Program-made: the position numbers and the translations under genes
NCBI RefSeq assembly: GCF_039729195.1
Contig: NZ_CP155796.1
Span: forward strand, 930,001-994,000
Source of the DNA: Mycobacterium sp. DL
GTDB taxonomy: Bacteria; Actinomycetota; Actinomycetes; Mycobacteriales; Mycobacteriaceae
Reading direction: 5' to 3'
DNA length: 64,000 bases
Notes under the pieces: model-generated
The model's input: the letters and a program-made list of their open reading frames with translations, nothing else
The model's database searches: none
What the model was told of the DNA's origin: nothing
Shown: piece by piece, positions 52,533-60,641 of the stretch
Layout: each line of letters starts with the position of its first letter
How positions within the stretch are numbered: position 1 is the stretch's first letter

Positions 52533-54314
52533 TCAACGCTCTAGTTGCTTGGGCTCGCCGTCGGTGATTTCCGCCGGCGACAGACCGTTCTGGATCATGA
52601 AACGAAGCAGAAGATTGATTGCCGTTTGTGCACCAGACAGTTGAGTCAGTCTCTGCGACTTGGGATCATTGAAAGGCCGCAATCTGTTCAGAGCCGCGGA
52701 GATCTGGCTCTCGAAGTCTGTGAGTTGGTACCAAAGAATCGGGTCGTGCGGGAGACCGAGCTTCTTGCGTGCGTGCTCTGTGGCGACCCGCATCATCAGG
52801 CTTTCCAGATTGGGGCCCGTCGCCTGGCCGCCCGGTACTGAGACAGCCGCGGCCGTCGCCGCCGCAGCACCAGTGCCTGCAAGGCCGCCGAGCATCGCCA
52901 GTCCGCCCATCATCCCGCCGGGACCGAAGGCAGCGAGGCTGCTCGTTACGGCCGCAGCTCCGAACACGCCTGCGGGAGCAGCCACAGCTAGGCCCACGGG
53001 TCCGGCGGCGAGGAGAGCCACCCCTGCCGCCGCTGTGAGTACACGACCCCACGGCACTCCGCCCTTAGGGGAGACGCATCGCTGAACGTCATCGATGGCC
53101 GCGGCGACTGCTTTACCGATGCGACGGGTGAACCCGAGTTCCACTGCAATGTGTTCTAGCGCGAGTGGGATGGCGGCACCCGCGTCGATCTCGTACGGCG
53201 TCACCGGATTCGTGAGAGCGAGCACCACCAGCTCTGCGACTGCTTCGTGGATTTCCCAGCGGTGCGGCAACGGCGGTAACGATCCATTGGAGAGTTGCAC
53301 CATCTCGGGGGCGAGGAGTTGTGCCGCAGCTTCCTGCTGTAGCAACTGCGCCGCGACGTCGTCGCGCAAGATACGCAGTGCGGCACGGTAGCGAGACCCC
53401 AGAGCTTCGTCTTTGATGTTGTTGGCCACGGCTTCGGCAAAGTGCTGCATTAGCAGCAGGGACGCCTCGCCGTCTCCCATCCGTACAGCGATGTCGGCAG
53501 ACACCCTTGCCACCTCTTTCGTGGGATAGAGGATGGCGGCGACCAACGCCGATACAGAGCTTTCCCCTAGGTATGTTGCGGCGTCGTGGCCGCTGATCGT
53601 GGTGAGTAGGAAGTCCTGGGCTCCCGGGAATGTACTGGCTAGACCGCGCCCTCCCGTCACGATGTCCCGAACGTTGAGGAAGTTCGACCAATCGTCGACC
53701 CGCGAGTACGGGAACTTCTTCAAGAGCCGTTCACTGCCCTCGTGAAGTGCGCGGATGTTCGCCGGGCTCCCGATGGTGATGAACCGGCGGACGTGAAGGT
53801 TCTCTGGCAGATGATCGAGAAGATCAATAGCAATGACTGAGCCGAGGCTATGGGCGATGAGGATGATGTCACCGTAGGAGGGCAGATGGTCGATGATGTG
53901 GTTCATGACGTCGGCTCGGACCTTGTCGTCTCGGACGTACCGACGGACCTGATCGAGGTCCATGACCGGTACATGACCGAACACGAGCTCGGGCACGAGG
54001 TCCCACACGGGTCCGGGGATGAGATTGAACCCGAAGGTTCGGACACCGTGCTGAATGCGAAGCAAACGCTGTACGCGCGCCTGCCTGCGTTCGAATTCCT
54101 GACGCGAGGAGGGCTCGTCTTTCGGCTTGTAGGTTACGGGCGGGAGTTTGCCTGATCGTCCTTCAGTCTTGAGGTACGAGGAGTAGCGAGGCGCAATCAC
54201 CTGCTCACGGTCGACGGGGTCGTGGCCGGCTTGAGCGAGGCCTCGGTTCAGTCCGTCGAGCCACAGGTAGTTGGGGTCGCCGTCACCGATCCCGTGCAGA
54301 AATACGATCTTCAT
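52533..54314 (-). CDS. Lipase/serine hydrolase with hydrophobic Gly/Ala-rich C-terminal region
   Basis: The 593-residue protein starts at the ATG at 54314, after GGAAGGGA. The N-terminal alpha/beta hydrolase domain has KIVFLHGIGDGDPNYLWLDGL (oxyanion loop) and DIILIAHSLGSVIAIDLLDH (nucleophile Ser near 173). RFITIGSPANIRAL and GHDAATYL supply probable Asp/His. The central ~200 residues are helical. Around 425-500 there is a long hydrophobic Gly/Ala-rich stretch (AAGVALLAAGPVGLAVAAP, MMGGLAMLGGLAGTGAA) that could insert in membranes. This resembles predicted phospholipase effectors, but no known defence family is recognised. It is transcribed towards the DISARM operon. Confidence 0.65.
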   Translation of the reverse strand: MKIVFLHGIGDGDPNYLWLDGLNRGLAQAGHDPVDREQVIAPRYSSYLKTEGRSGKLPPVTYKPKDEPSSRQEFERRQARVQRLLRIQHGVRTFGFNLIPGPVWDLVPELVFGHVPVMDLDQVRRYVRDDKVRADVMNHIIDHLPSYGDIILIAHSLGSVIAIDLLDHLPENLHVRRFITIGSPANIRALHEGSERLLKKFPYSRVDDWSNFLNVRDIVTGGRGLASTFPGAQDFLLTTISGHDAATYLGESSVSALVAAILYPTKEVARVSADIAVRMGDGEASLLLMQHFAEAVANNIKDEALGSRYRAALRILRDDVAAQLLQQEAAAQLLAPEMVQLSNGSLPPLPHRWEIHEAVAELVVLALTNPVTPYEIDAGAAIPLALEHIAVELGFTRRIGKAVAAAIDDVQRCVSPKGGVPWGRVLTAAAGVALLAAGPVGLAVAAPAGVFGAAAVTSSLAAFGPGGMMGGLAMLGGLAGTGAAAATAAAVSVPGGQATGPNLESLMMRVATEHARKKLGLPHDPILWYQLTDFESQISAALNRLRPFNDPKSQRLTQLSGAQTAINLLLRFMIQNGLSPAEITDGEPKQLER

Positions 54315-54970
54315 TGATTGTCCCTTCCGCTTGGTGGCTTGCGTCCTCCACGCAAGCTGACCAAGCACACTTCCGAGCGTATGCCCCGGCTTGACAAGGT
54401 TGATTTGCTCAAAGCAAGCACTTTCGTACGAATCTAACCGTCGCGCAGTTGCTCTGGTGACAGAACATCGGCCTGTGCTTGCTTAGCGGACGATGCCAAC
54501 GAGAGTCAAGCAAGCGCTGGAGGGGATCTGCTCGCAGTCGATACATAGACCCCAGACTTGGTAGGCGTCGAGCTGAAGGCCGAAGAAACCGATCAGGGCC
54601 CGTAGCCTATGCCTCCAAGTAAATGAAGGCGTTGAAAGCTCTCGCAGAAAAGGTTGGGCGCCCCGGTGCTCACCTGGTCATCATCACCGGGCAACCCGAC
54701 GATGAGCTTGCCGATCTTGTTCAGCTCCAGGCGGAGAAACTGGTGTGAAGACAGATTGGTTCCTCTATCGGGTTGGATTCGATTTGAACAAGCACTGAGG
54801 AAGGTCTCGGTCTGTCAACGGCAACCGAAAACTGATCAGTTGTCGTCACTTGCCGCGCAGTGGTCAGTATTCAGGTGCCGCCGACAAGTCGCAGTACACC
54901 ACTCGCCTACATAGGGTGAGTGAGCATCGAAGTGAACGATGCGCCGACACCGACTGGCGTGATCGGGGAG
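54315..54970. other. Intergenic region, no convincing gene
   Basis: About 650 bp with only short frames. A 42-codon frame from the ATG at 54623 (MKALKALAEKVGRPGAHLVI) could be a small gene or fragment. Near the lipase start are the palindrome TTGCT-caa-AGCAA (54405-54417) and a perfect 9-bp inverted pair, AGCAAGCAC (54413-54421) and GTGCTTGCT (54475-54483), with another AGCAAGC at about 54509. These could be operator sites. Confidence 0.35.
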
Positions 54971-55930
54971 TCACGGGATCTCTGATGGAGTTCCGTTTGG
55001 TTGTCCAATCCTCCGCTCGTCCAGGACAAAGTTGAGGGCGTCCCGCAGCACTCTGGCTTCATCTGTCGACATCAGCATTGTCTTGTGCCAGTGAGGAAAA
55101 AAGACACCCCAACCTATGGGCGTTCCGTCTTGCAACTCCCATTTGGATACGCAGATGCCATAGGTGCGGTAGACAATCTTGCGTTCATCCATCGCTAGCA
55201 GATCGTCTGTCGCTGGCAGGTCGCTCATGTTCAGCGGACCGTCGGCCGCTGGCAGTTTCACTTTCGCTACTTGCGTGGCAGCGATGCCGACCTCGATCTC
55301 GTAGCCGGCGGAAGGGGCGACGCTGACGTGCAGGCCGAGTTCGGTGATCCTGCCGTCGAGCGGATTCCAGGCGCGGTCCGGATATGTACGGCCGAGAAGC
55401 GGGTCTAACGCATCGATTGTCTCTTTCCAGAGGTTGAGCCAGTTTCTGCCTGGACCGACGACGAAGGAGAGTTCGAGCTTGACGGGTCCGGGGGGCAGTT
55501 GTGCTGCGCCTACGACTGCGGCATGAATCTGCTGTTTATAACCAGGGGCGGAGGTAGCGCGAGCTATCAACACTGCCGTCGATGGTGGGAATACTTCTTG
55601 AGCAGGTTCGATCCGCGCGAAGGATTGCATACTGTGGCGTTTAGTGCACCATACCGACACGAGGTTGCGATCCTTCAGGCGATCCGCAAGGGGCTGGGCG
55701 TAGTTGTCGAGGTCCGCCATGTTGAGCAAGTCCCGACCGACCGGCAGTCCGACGTCGAGGCGAAGCGCCCACGGGCCATCGACTCTGGATTCTGCGAGGA
55801 GCGCTTCGGTGTCATCCAGATACTCCCGAAGTTGAACTTGATCTGGATGGTCTGCTTTGTCCCACGACGCGAGCCGAGGCGCGACCCTGAGTACGTGGGC
55901 GGCGTTTTCGGGACGGGCATACCAGCGCAT
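54971..55930 (-). CDS. Hypothetical protein with weak RusA-like features
   Basis: The 319-residue protein starts at the ATG at 55930. The middle, MADLDNYAQPLADRLKDRNL, recalls the D-x-DN motif of RusA Holliday-junction resolvases. GPVKLELSFVVGPGRNWLNLWK followed by PLDGRITELGLHVSV fits a beta-rich core and a second metal-binding Asp. The remaining ~100 residues on each side are unassigned. If the resemblance is real it would cut branched DNA; I am not sure of this. It is divergent from the GIY-YIG-like gene. Confidence 0.5.
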   Translation of the reverse strand: MRWYARPENAAHVLRVAPRLASWDKADHPDQVQLREYLDDTEALLAESRVDGPWALRLDVGLPVGRDLLNMADLDNYAQPLADRLKDRNLVSVWCTKRHSMQSFARIEPAQEVFPPSTAVLIARATSAPGYKQQIHAAVVGAAQLPPGPVKLELSFVVGPGRNWLNLWKETIDALDPLLGRTYPDRAWNPLDGRITELGLHVSVAPSAGYEIEVGIAATQVAKVKLPAADGPLNMSDLPATDDLLAMDERKIVYRTYGICVSKWELQDGTPIGWGVFFPHWHKTMLMSTDEARVLRDALNFVLDERRIGQPNGTPSEIP

Positions 55931-56053
55931 GGCGATAAGGTAACGCGCGGAACAGAAAAATTGTCGTTGGTAAGCAAAGCGCGACCGTAGCGGCCGCCCT
56001 TAGTGTCAGCCGTGCCACTATTTTCTTTACTCTCTCCGCAGCAAAATGAAACG

Positions 56054-56671
56054 ATGACCTCCGCGATGCAGAACACGCCCGAGACTCCGCTGACGACGCG
56101 CTGCCATACACGTGACGAAGTCATCAGTCGCCCCTGCCCCATCCCGAAATCGCCTGGCGTCTACGGATGGTGGTTCCGCAGCATTCCTGGACCCATTGAC
56201 ACCTCCCGTTGTGTGAAGCGGGACGGATTGACGCTGCTCTATACCGGCATTAGTCCGAGCCGACCGCCGACCAACGGGAAGCCTCCGAGCAGGCAAAGTC
56301 TTTGGCATCGGATTCGGTACCACTACACCGGCAATGCAGAAGGTTCGACCCTTCGAAAGACTCTCGGCATACTCTTAGAGGACGACCTCGCCATACAACT
56401 ACGTCGTGTCGGCTCAGGCACCCGCCGAACGTTCGGCGCCGTTGGCGAAAAGAAGTTGTCCCGATGGATGGCTGACAACGCGTTGGTCTCCTGGGTGGTC
56501 CATCCAGAACCATGGCTTTTGGAAGATCAGCTCATCGCAACCCTGGACGTCCCGCTCAACCTGCAAGGCAACGGCCATAACCCGTTTTATCCGGTCTTGA
56601 AGCAGCTGAGAGCGCGGGCCGAACGGACAGCCAGAGAACTCCCCATCGCCGGTATCGATCCCGTCGTGTGA
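56054..56671 (+). CDS. GIY-YIG-like nuclease protein
   Basis: The 205-residue protein reads from the ATG at 56054; a GTG at 56003 would add 17 residues and neither has a strong ribosome-binding site. The two signature strands are PGVYGWWF (GVY for GIY) and LLYTGIS (YTG for YIG), followed by SLWHRIRYHYTGN with the conserved Arg. Then come EDQLIATLDVPLNLQGNGHNPFYP with the catalytic Glu and the N-P-F ending usual for this subfamily. It should cut one DNA strand in the manner of UvrC or Slx1. Its role here is unknown; it may share a divergent promoter with the RusA-like gene. Confidence 0.65.
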   Translation: MTSAMQNTPETPLTTRCHTRDEVISRPCPIPKSPGVYGWWFRSIPGPIDTSRCVKRDGLTLLYTGISPSRPPTNGKPPSRQSLWHRIRYHYTGNAEGSTLRKTLGILLEDDLAIQLRRVGSGTRRTFGAVGEKKLSRWMADNALVSWVVHPEPWLLEDQLIATLDVPLNLQGNGHNPFYPVLKQLRARAERTARELPIAGIDPVV

Positions 56672-56681
56672 CGACTGCGGC

Positions 56682-57158
56682 ATGTCGCGATTCGCGTCTG
56701 CGTCATCCATGTCGGATTCCTGCGATACGGTCGACCGCATGGACACGTCCACTTTTGAGGGCGACCGCAATCTCCTCTTGCTCGCAGTCGATGAGTCGCT
56801 CGGAGTTCCACGGCACAATGAATTGGCCCCCGAGCCTCGCGGCTACCCCGACTCCCTGGCGCTTTGCCTGATCGACTCAGTGCAGTCGTTGAGGAACGGC
56901 TATGGAGCGATTGTCGTCCCCGTGCTCAAGAAATACGCCGCATACAGGACACGGGAAGGCGCGGACGCCTATACCGACGGACTTACAGAGTTTCTGGCTG
57001 CATTGGACGAAATGGGCGGCGTCGAGCAGTGGACCTCTACAGTCGGCACCCGCCACAAAGCGCCCGGCACCTCGGTACTCAAAGGCGAAGCGATGCAGCG
57101 GGCAGCCGAAGCACTGCTCGCAATCAATATCGACAACACCTCAGACCTTGGCGCCTAG
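56682..57158 (+). CDS. Hypothetical protein, probably C-terminally truncated
   Basis: The 158-residue frame starts at the ATG at 56682, 10 bp after the GIY-YIG-like gene; an ATG at 56739 (MDTSTFEGDRNLLLLAVDES) is as likely. The helical core (LIDSVQSLRNGYGAIVVPVL, EFLAALDEMGG, TVGTRHKAPGTSVLKGEAMQ) looks like a family I recall as longer, with a helix-hairpin-helix end; here it stops at NTSDLGA. After the stop the DNA runs into the tail of the convergent ADP-ribosylglycohydrolase gene. A rearrangement may have removed the end. Function unknown. Confidence 0.5.
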   Translation: MSRFASASSMSDSCDTVDRMDTSTFEGDRNLLLLAVDESLGVPRHNELAPEPRGYPDSLALCLIDSVQSLRNGYGAIVVPVLKKYAAYRTREGADAYTDGLTEFLAALDEMGGVEQWTSTVGTRHKAPGTSVLKGEAMQRAAEALLAINIDNTSDLGA

Positions 57159-57210
57159 TGCAGAACATTCCGGTTGGTCATCGCGCAACTCCTGCGCACG
57201 TGTCGGTATC

Positions 57211-58635
57211 TCACCGCCGCAATGCCTCTCGAAATGCGGAATTGGGCAAGGCATTCGGCAGTGCCGCCGTCACCACTTCGAGTGCCTCATCGGTGTCGAC
57301 CCCTCGCAGTCTCACCCCATACAACGCCGCTACCGTGGGCGTGCGACTTTGAGCCTCGACGCAGTGCAGCAGCACAGTCCGGCCCGCGCTCCGTAGCCGC
57401 TCCACAGTCCGAACCGCCTCCAGCAGTACGAAGTCCAGGTGCGGGTTCTCGTCGGCATCCTCGCGATCGATCAACCGCACCTCAACGTGCGGGATGTCGG
57501 TGCGAACGTCGTTGTCGCCGATCCGACACAACGACACCACCGCATCCACACCGTCGGGCAGGTCACGCAGCGCACCGATACCGCCGAGCAGAACCTTCTC
57601 GTCGTACGGGTGCGCGGCGAGCGCTCCGGTCCGGTAACCCTGATAGCGGAAGTCGAAGCTGTCCGGCCGCCCACGGCGTCCGATCGCCCCGGCGAGGCCA
57701 ACCAGGTTCCTGGCGGTCAGATCCGGCCAGCCGTGCAGCAGCTCGCGCCACTCCAGGGGGACCGCAGAGGAGCCATGCGCCGCCCCCAGCAGTCCGCCCG
57801 CGATCGCCGCGACCGTATCGGTGTCGAACCCCGCCCTCACCGCCGCGTCGAGCGCCAAGCGCAGATGGTCCGCCCGGAACGTCCCCGCGGCAGGATCATC
57901 GGTCGGCTTAGGTGTCGTCGTGATGGCGGACCAAGCCGCTTGCAGCGCGGAAACCACCCAGCCGTTGTTCGGGAAGTCCGCGGGGCGCGCCGCCTCGGCG
58001 GCATCCAGACGCGCCGACCACAACGCGCTTCGTTCGGAGTCGATGTGGCCCAGACCAATTCGGACGTCGAGCTCGCCGGTGAGCACCGCGTGGCGGATCG
58101 CACTGCACCACAGCACACACGCATCGCCGGCATCGGGATCAAAATGGGTGAGCTCGCTGATGCTGCGCGCCGCCTGGACCATCGCGTCCTCGTCGTCGAG
58201 GTAGGCCAACGCAACCGGGGCGGTGCGCATCAGCGACCCGTTGCCTGCGGTGCGGCCGGTGTCCTCGTGCAGCGCCGCGGACGCAGCGCGCGTCCGTGCT
58301 GCGGTGATCGCACCGCCGGTGGCCGCCGAGCTGAGCACGGAGCGTGTCTGGATGCCGACGTCCTTGGCGCCGAGCGACCATTCGTGCCAGCGCGCGACGA
58401 TGGCGTCCTGCGCCGCCTCATCCCGCAGATCCGCACCGGTCGCCGCCACTTCGGCGATCGCCACGGCCATGGCGGTGTCGTCGGTCCACTCGCCGGCCGC
58501 CCACGGACCGCCTCCAGTCATCACGACGTCGAGTTCCGGTCCGCGCGGTGGCTGGAACTCGTACGGTGCGCCGAGCGCGTCTCCTGCCGCCGTCGCCAGC
58601 AGCACTCCCTCGATGCGGTCATTCCGTGAAGCCAT
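57211..58635 (-). CDS. ADP-ribosylglycohydrolase fused to dual-specificity-phosphatase-like domain
   Basis: The 474-residue protein starts at the ATG at 58635. The ARH domain fills residues ~1-330: EGVLLATAAGDALGAPYE, GEWTDDTAMAVAIAE (metal-binding Thr-Asp-Asp), TGRTAGNGSLMRTAPVAL and FDTDTVAAIAGGLLGAAHG. ARH enzymes remove ADP-ribose from proteins or break O-acetyl-ADP-ribose. The C-terminal part (~345-474) is a cysteine-phosphatase fold: VDAVVSLCRIGDNDV, then VLLHCVEAQSRTPTVAALYG (C-x5-R). It is probably regulated through the CTAATAC box in front of it. The two activities together suggest removal of ADP-ribose-linked or ADP-ribose-phosphate marks. Confidence 0.85.
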   Translation of the reverse strand: MASRNDRIEGVLLATAAGDALGAPYEFQPPRGPELDVVMTGGGPWAAGEWTDDTAMAVAIAEVAATGADLRDEAAQDAIVARWHEWSLGAKDVGIQTRSVLSSAATGGAITAARTRAASAALHEDTGRTAGNGSLMRTAPVALAYLDDEDAMVQAARSISELTHFDPDAGDACVLWCSAIRHAVLTGELDVRIGLGHIDSERSALWSARLDAAEAARPADFPNNGWVVSALQAAWSAITTTPKPTDDPAAGTFRADHLRLALDAAVRAGFDTDTVAAIAGGLLGAAHGSSAVPLEWRELLHGWPDLTARNLVGLAGAIGRRGRPDSFDFRYQGYRTGALAAHPYDEKVLLGGIGALRDLPDGVDAVVSLCRIGDNDVRTDIPHVEVRLIDREDADENPHLDFVLLEAVRTVERLRSAGRTVLLHCVEAQSRTPTVAALYGVRLRGVDTDEALEVVTAALPNALPNSAFREALRR

Positions 58636-58663
58636 AGCGCCCCCTGAGATAGTTAGCGTGAAT

Positions 58664-58685
58664 CTGAGCTAATACGATTACTGTA
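58664..58685. promoter_or_regulatory. Putative NrtR-type box upstream of the ADP-ribosylglycohydrolase gene
   Basis: CTGAGCTAATAC (58664-58675) shares 11 of 12 bases with a sequence in front of the NrtR-like gene. It overlaps the small palindrome TAAT-acg-ATTA and is followed by CTGTA. Position 30-50 bp before the start suits an operator. Inference. Confidence 0.5.
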
Positions 58686-58720
58686 CACCCCGAACCCGAC
58701 AGAACCGCCCTGATTGTGCT

Positions 58721-59335
58721 CTAGTGCGGCAGAGCCAGCGGATACTCCGGACCGATCAGGCAGGCAAAGGCATCCCGCGAAGCGACTCGACTGGGCGGCC
58801 ATGCCTGCTGCCACACCCGCAGTGGAACATCTGCCTGCGAATCGAATCTGCCTGCCAGTCGACCAAACTCATTCTCTCGCCAGTCACGCAGACGACCATC
58901 GCCCTGCGCGAACTCGGCCAGCCGCGCGATCTGCTCCTGCTCCAGTTCAGGTGGCGCGCCGCCGCGGACACCGATCCCGTTCATCAGACTGTGCCGCCCC
59001 AGAGCGAAGGGCCGGAATCCCCACACCGTCTGGATCGCGGTGTTGACCGAGCGGCAGTCCTCGCATGCCCGCCATGACCAGCGGCTGCGGCCGCCGGCTG
59101 TCGCCCGGAAGCAGATGATGCACAGGTCGTGGTCGCGTGAGACGTCGGCGCCCTCCCACTTCTCGGGGGAGTCTTCGTCCTGGCAGGACTGCCAGCGCAC
59201 CGGCCGATCCGGACGCGACGGACTTCGTCGCTGCAGCGGACCGCGGATCCCGCCGCACGGGATGTGCACTGACAGTTCGGTAATGCGTTCGCGCAGAGCC
59301 GCATCGGCTGCGCTCAGTTCGGGCTGTGTCATCAT
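58721..59335 (-). CDS. Cys-rich hypothetical protein
   Basis: The 204-residue protein starts at the ATG at 59335, six bases after AGGAA (a second ATG follows directly). Cysteines are spaced as IPCGG, WQSCQDED, DLCIICFRATAGG and ACEDCRSVN, enough for a zinc site. Conserved-looking blocks are RWSWRACEDC and FRPFALGRHSLMNGIGV, followed by an acidic helical end with a repeated ARLAEF/GRLAGRF pattern. I do not recognise a named family. It lies between the ADP-ribosylglycohydrolase and phosphoesterase genes on the same strand, with gaps of 85 and 182 bp. Confidence 0.65.
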   Translation of the reverse strand: MMTQPELSAADAALRERITELSVHIPCGGIRGPLQRRSPSRPDRPVRWQSCQDEDSPEKWEGADVSRDHDLCIICFRATAGGRSRWSWRACEDCRSVNTAIQTVWGFRPFALGRHSLMNGIGVRGGAPPELEQEQIARLAEFAQGDGRLRDWRENEFGRLAGRFDSQADVPLRVWQQAWPPSRVASRDAFACLIGPEYPLALPH

Positions 59336-59517
59336 TCGCCGTTCCTGGCGACGCCACCGTCGGACGTCCACCGCTTGCACGCATCGCGTGCCCGCTCTTC
59401 CCCTGGGGCACCGTGCGGTGGTCGCGCGGTTGCCGGGACGACGGGCCAGGTACCCGAACAGTCGTCCGCTCGTGAGCTGTGTCCAGACTAGCCGAGGGCC
59501 CTGACAGGCTGCCTGGG

Positions 59518-60489
59518 TCAGGCGAGTTGCACGAAGTTCTCGGCGCGCACTTCGCTCTCGCCCGACCACCGATACGCGGTCAGTGCCCCGCGTTTCACGG
59601 CGCTGAAGTCCAGGCATGCCGCGCGTGCTGTCCAGTCGACCAGATAGCTGGGTTCGCCGCTTCGCCAGTAGTGGCCGAAGAACACTGGCACTGACCCGTC
59701 GTAGACGTAGGAGCGTGCGGCGGCATTGACCTCGATATCCGGCAGCGGGGGGTAGGGCGAGCCGTCGGCAGTGGTGAAGTTGCCTTCAATCAGTGCGACG
59801 TCGCGCAGTGTCGACGCGCTCTCATTCCACCAACGCACTCTGGCGCGTGGGCGGTCGTGGCCGTCCTTGTCGCGATACGGGGGCTGACCGTGTTCGGTCA
59901 GGCTGACTTCGGGACCCTTCAGCAGGATTTCGACGGCCTCGTAGAGCGGGTCGCCCTTTGTGCTCGCTCGGACGAGTTGGTCGACCGAGGAGAAGCGGTC
60001 GCCACCGAGCGCGTCCTTCACGATGGTCATCGACTCGGTGTGCCAGCAGGCGTGGATGATTCGAAGGTCTCCAAGGTCCAGCCACAGTGGCAGGGTCATG
60101 AACCAGTCGAGATACTTCTGACGTTCGGCGCCGGACACCCGCTCGAGGAACACCCGATGCTGAGAGGTGTTCTTGTCGCTGTGCTTTCGCAGAAATCTGC
60201 CACTTCCGACGGGCCACTCGGTGGCGTAGGCGAGTGCATTGAACTCGTGATTGCCCATCACGATCTGGGCGGTTCCGGCGTCGGTCATCGCCTTGGCGAC
60301 CTCGAGGACACGCAGTTGGTCGTCTCCTCGGTCGATCAAGTCGCCGACGAAGATCACGGTGCGCTCCGGATGCCGGTATGCGCCATTCGGACCATCAGGC
60401 CGGTAGCCGAGCTGGGTGAGTAGACCTTCCAGCGGAGTGGCGCACCCGTGAATGTCGCCGATGATGTCGTATCCGTGGTTTGCGTTCAA
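59518..60489 (-). CDS. Calcineurin-like metallophosphoesterase
   Basis: The 323-residue protein starts at a TTG at 60489, six bases after AAGGAG, which decides the start. Metal-binding motifs are YDIIGDIHGCATPL (D, H), VIFVGDLIDRGDDQ (D), IVMGNHEFNAL (N, H), IIHACWH (H) and PVFFGHYWRSGEP (G-H-Y). This is the PrpE/diadenosine-tetraphosphatase-like layout, so the substrate could be a dinucleotide polyphosphate or a phosphoprotein. It is divergent from the NrtR-like gene (152 bp between starts), which suggests a link to nucleotide or NAD metabolism. Confidence 0.85.
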   Translation of the reverse strand: MNANHGYDIIGDIHGCATPLEGLLTQLGYRPDGPNGAYRHPERTVIFVGDLIDRGDDQLRVLEVAKAMTDAGTAQIVMGNHEFNALAYATEWPVGSGRFLRKHSDKNTSQHRVFLERVSGAERQKYLDWFMTLPLWLDLGDLRIIHACWHTESMTIVKDALGGDRFSSVDQLVRASTKGDPLYEAVEILLKGPEVSLTEHGQPPYRDKDGHDRPRARVRWWNESASTLRDVALIEGNFTTADGSPYPPLPDIEVNAAARSYVYDGSVPVFFGHYWRSGEPSYLVDWTARAACLDFSAVKRGALTAYRWSGESEVRAENFVQLA

Positions 60490-60603
60490 TATTGTCTCCT
60501 TCTTTTGATCATCTGTTTCGGTGGCCGTGACCCCGGGGCTGCCGTCTGCAGCGGCCGCACGTCGGTGGAGGGGTGGGGGACCCTTGCGCTTAATTCGCGC
60601 ATA

Positions 60604-60619
60604 ACTGATCTAATACAGT
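60604..60619. promoter_or_regulatory. Putative NrtR-type box upstream of the NrtR-like gene
   Basis: ACTG-atctaata-CAGT is an inverted repeat that contains CTGATCTAATAC (60605-60616), the counterpart of the box at 58664. It ends 22 bp before the NrtR ATG, in the promoter shared with the divergent phosphoesterase gene. Confidence 0.5.
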
Positions 60620-60641
60620 AAAGGTAGCATATGGTCCCGAC

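Noticed and set aside
54654..54914. 86-codon plus-strand frame between the lipase and RusA-like genes
   Set aside because: It has no ribosome-binding site and a composition (Ser/Arg/Trp-rich, no helix pattern) typical of chance frames.
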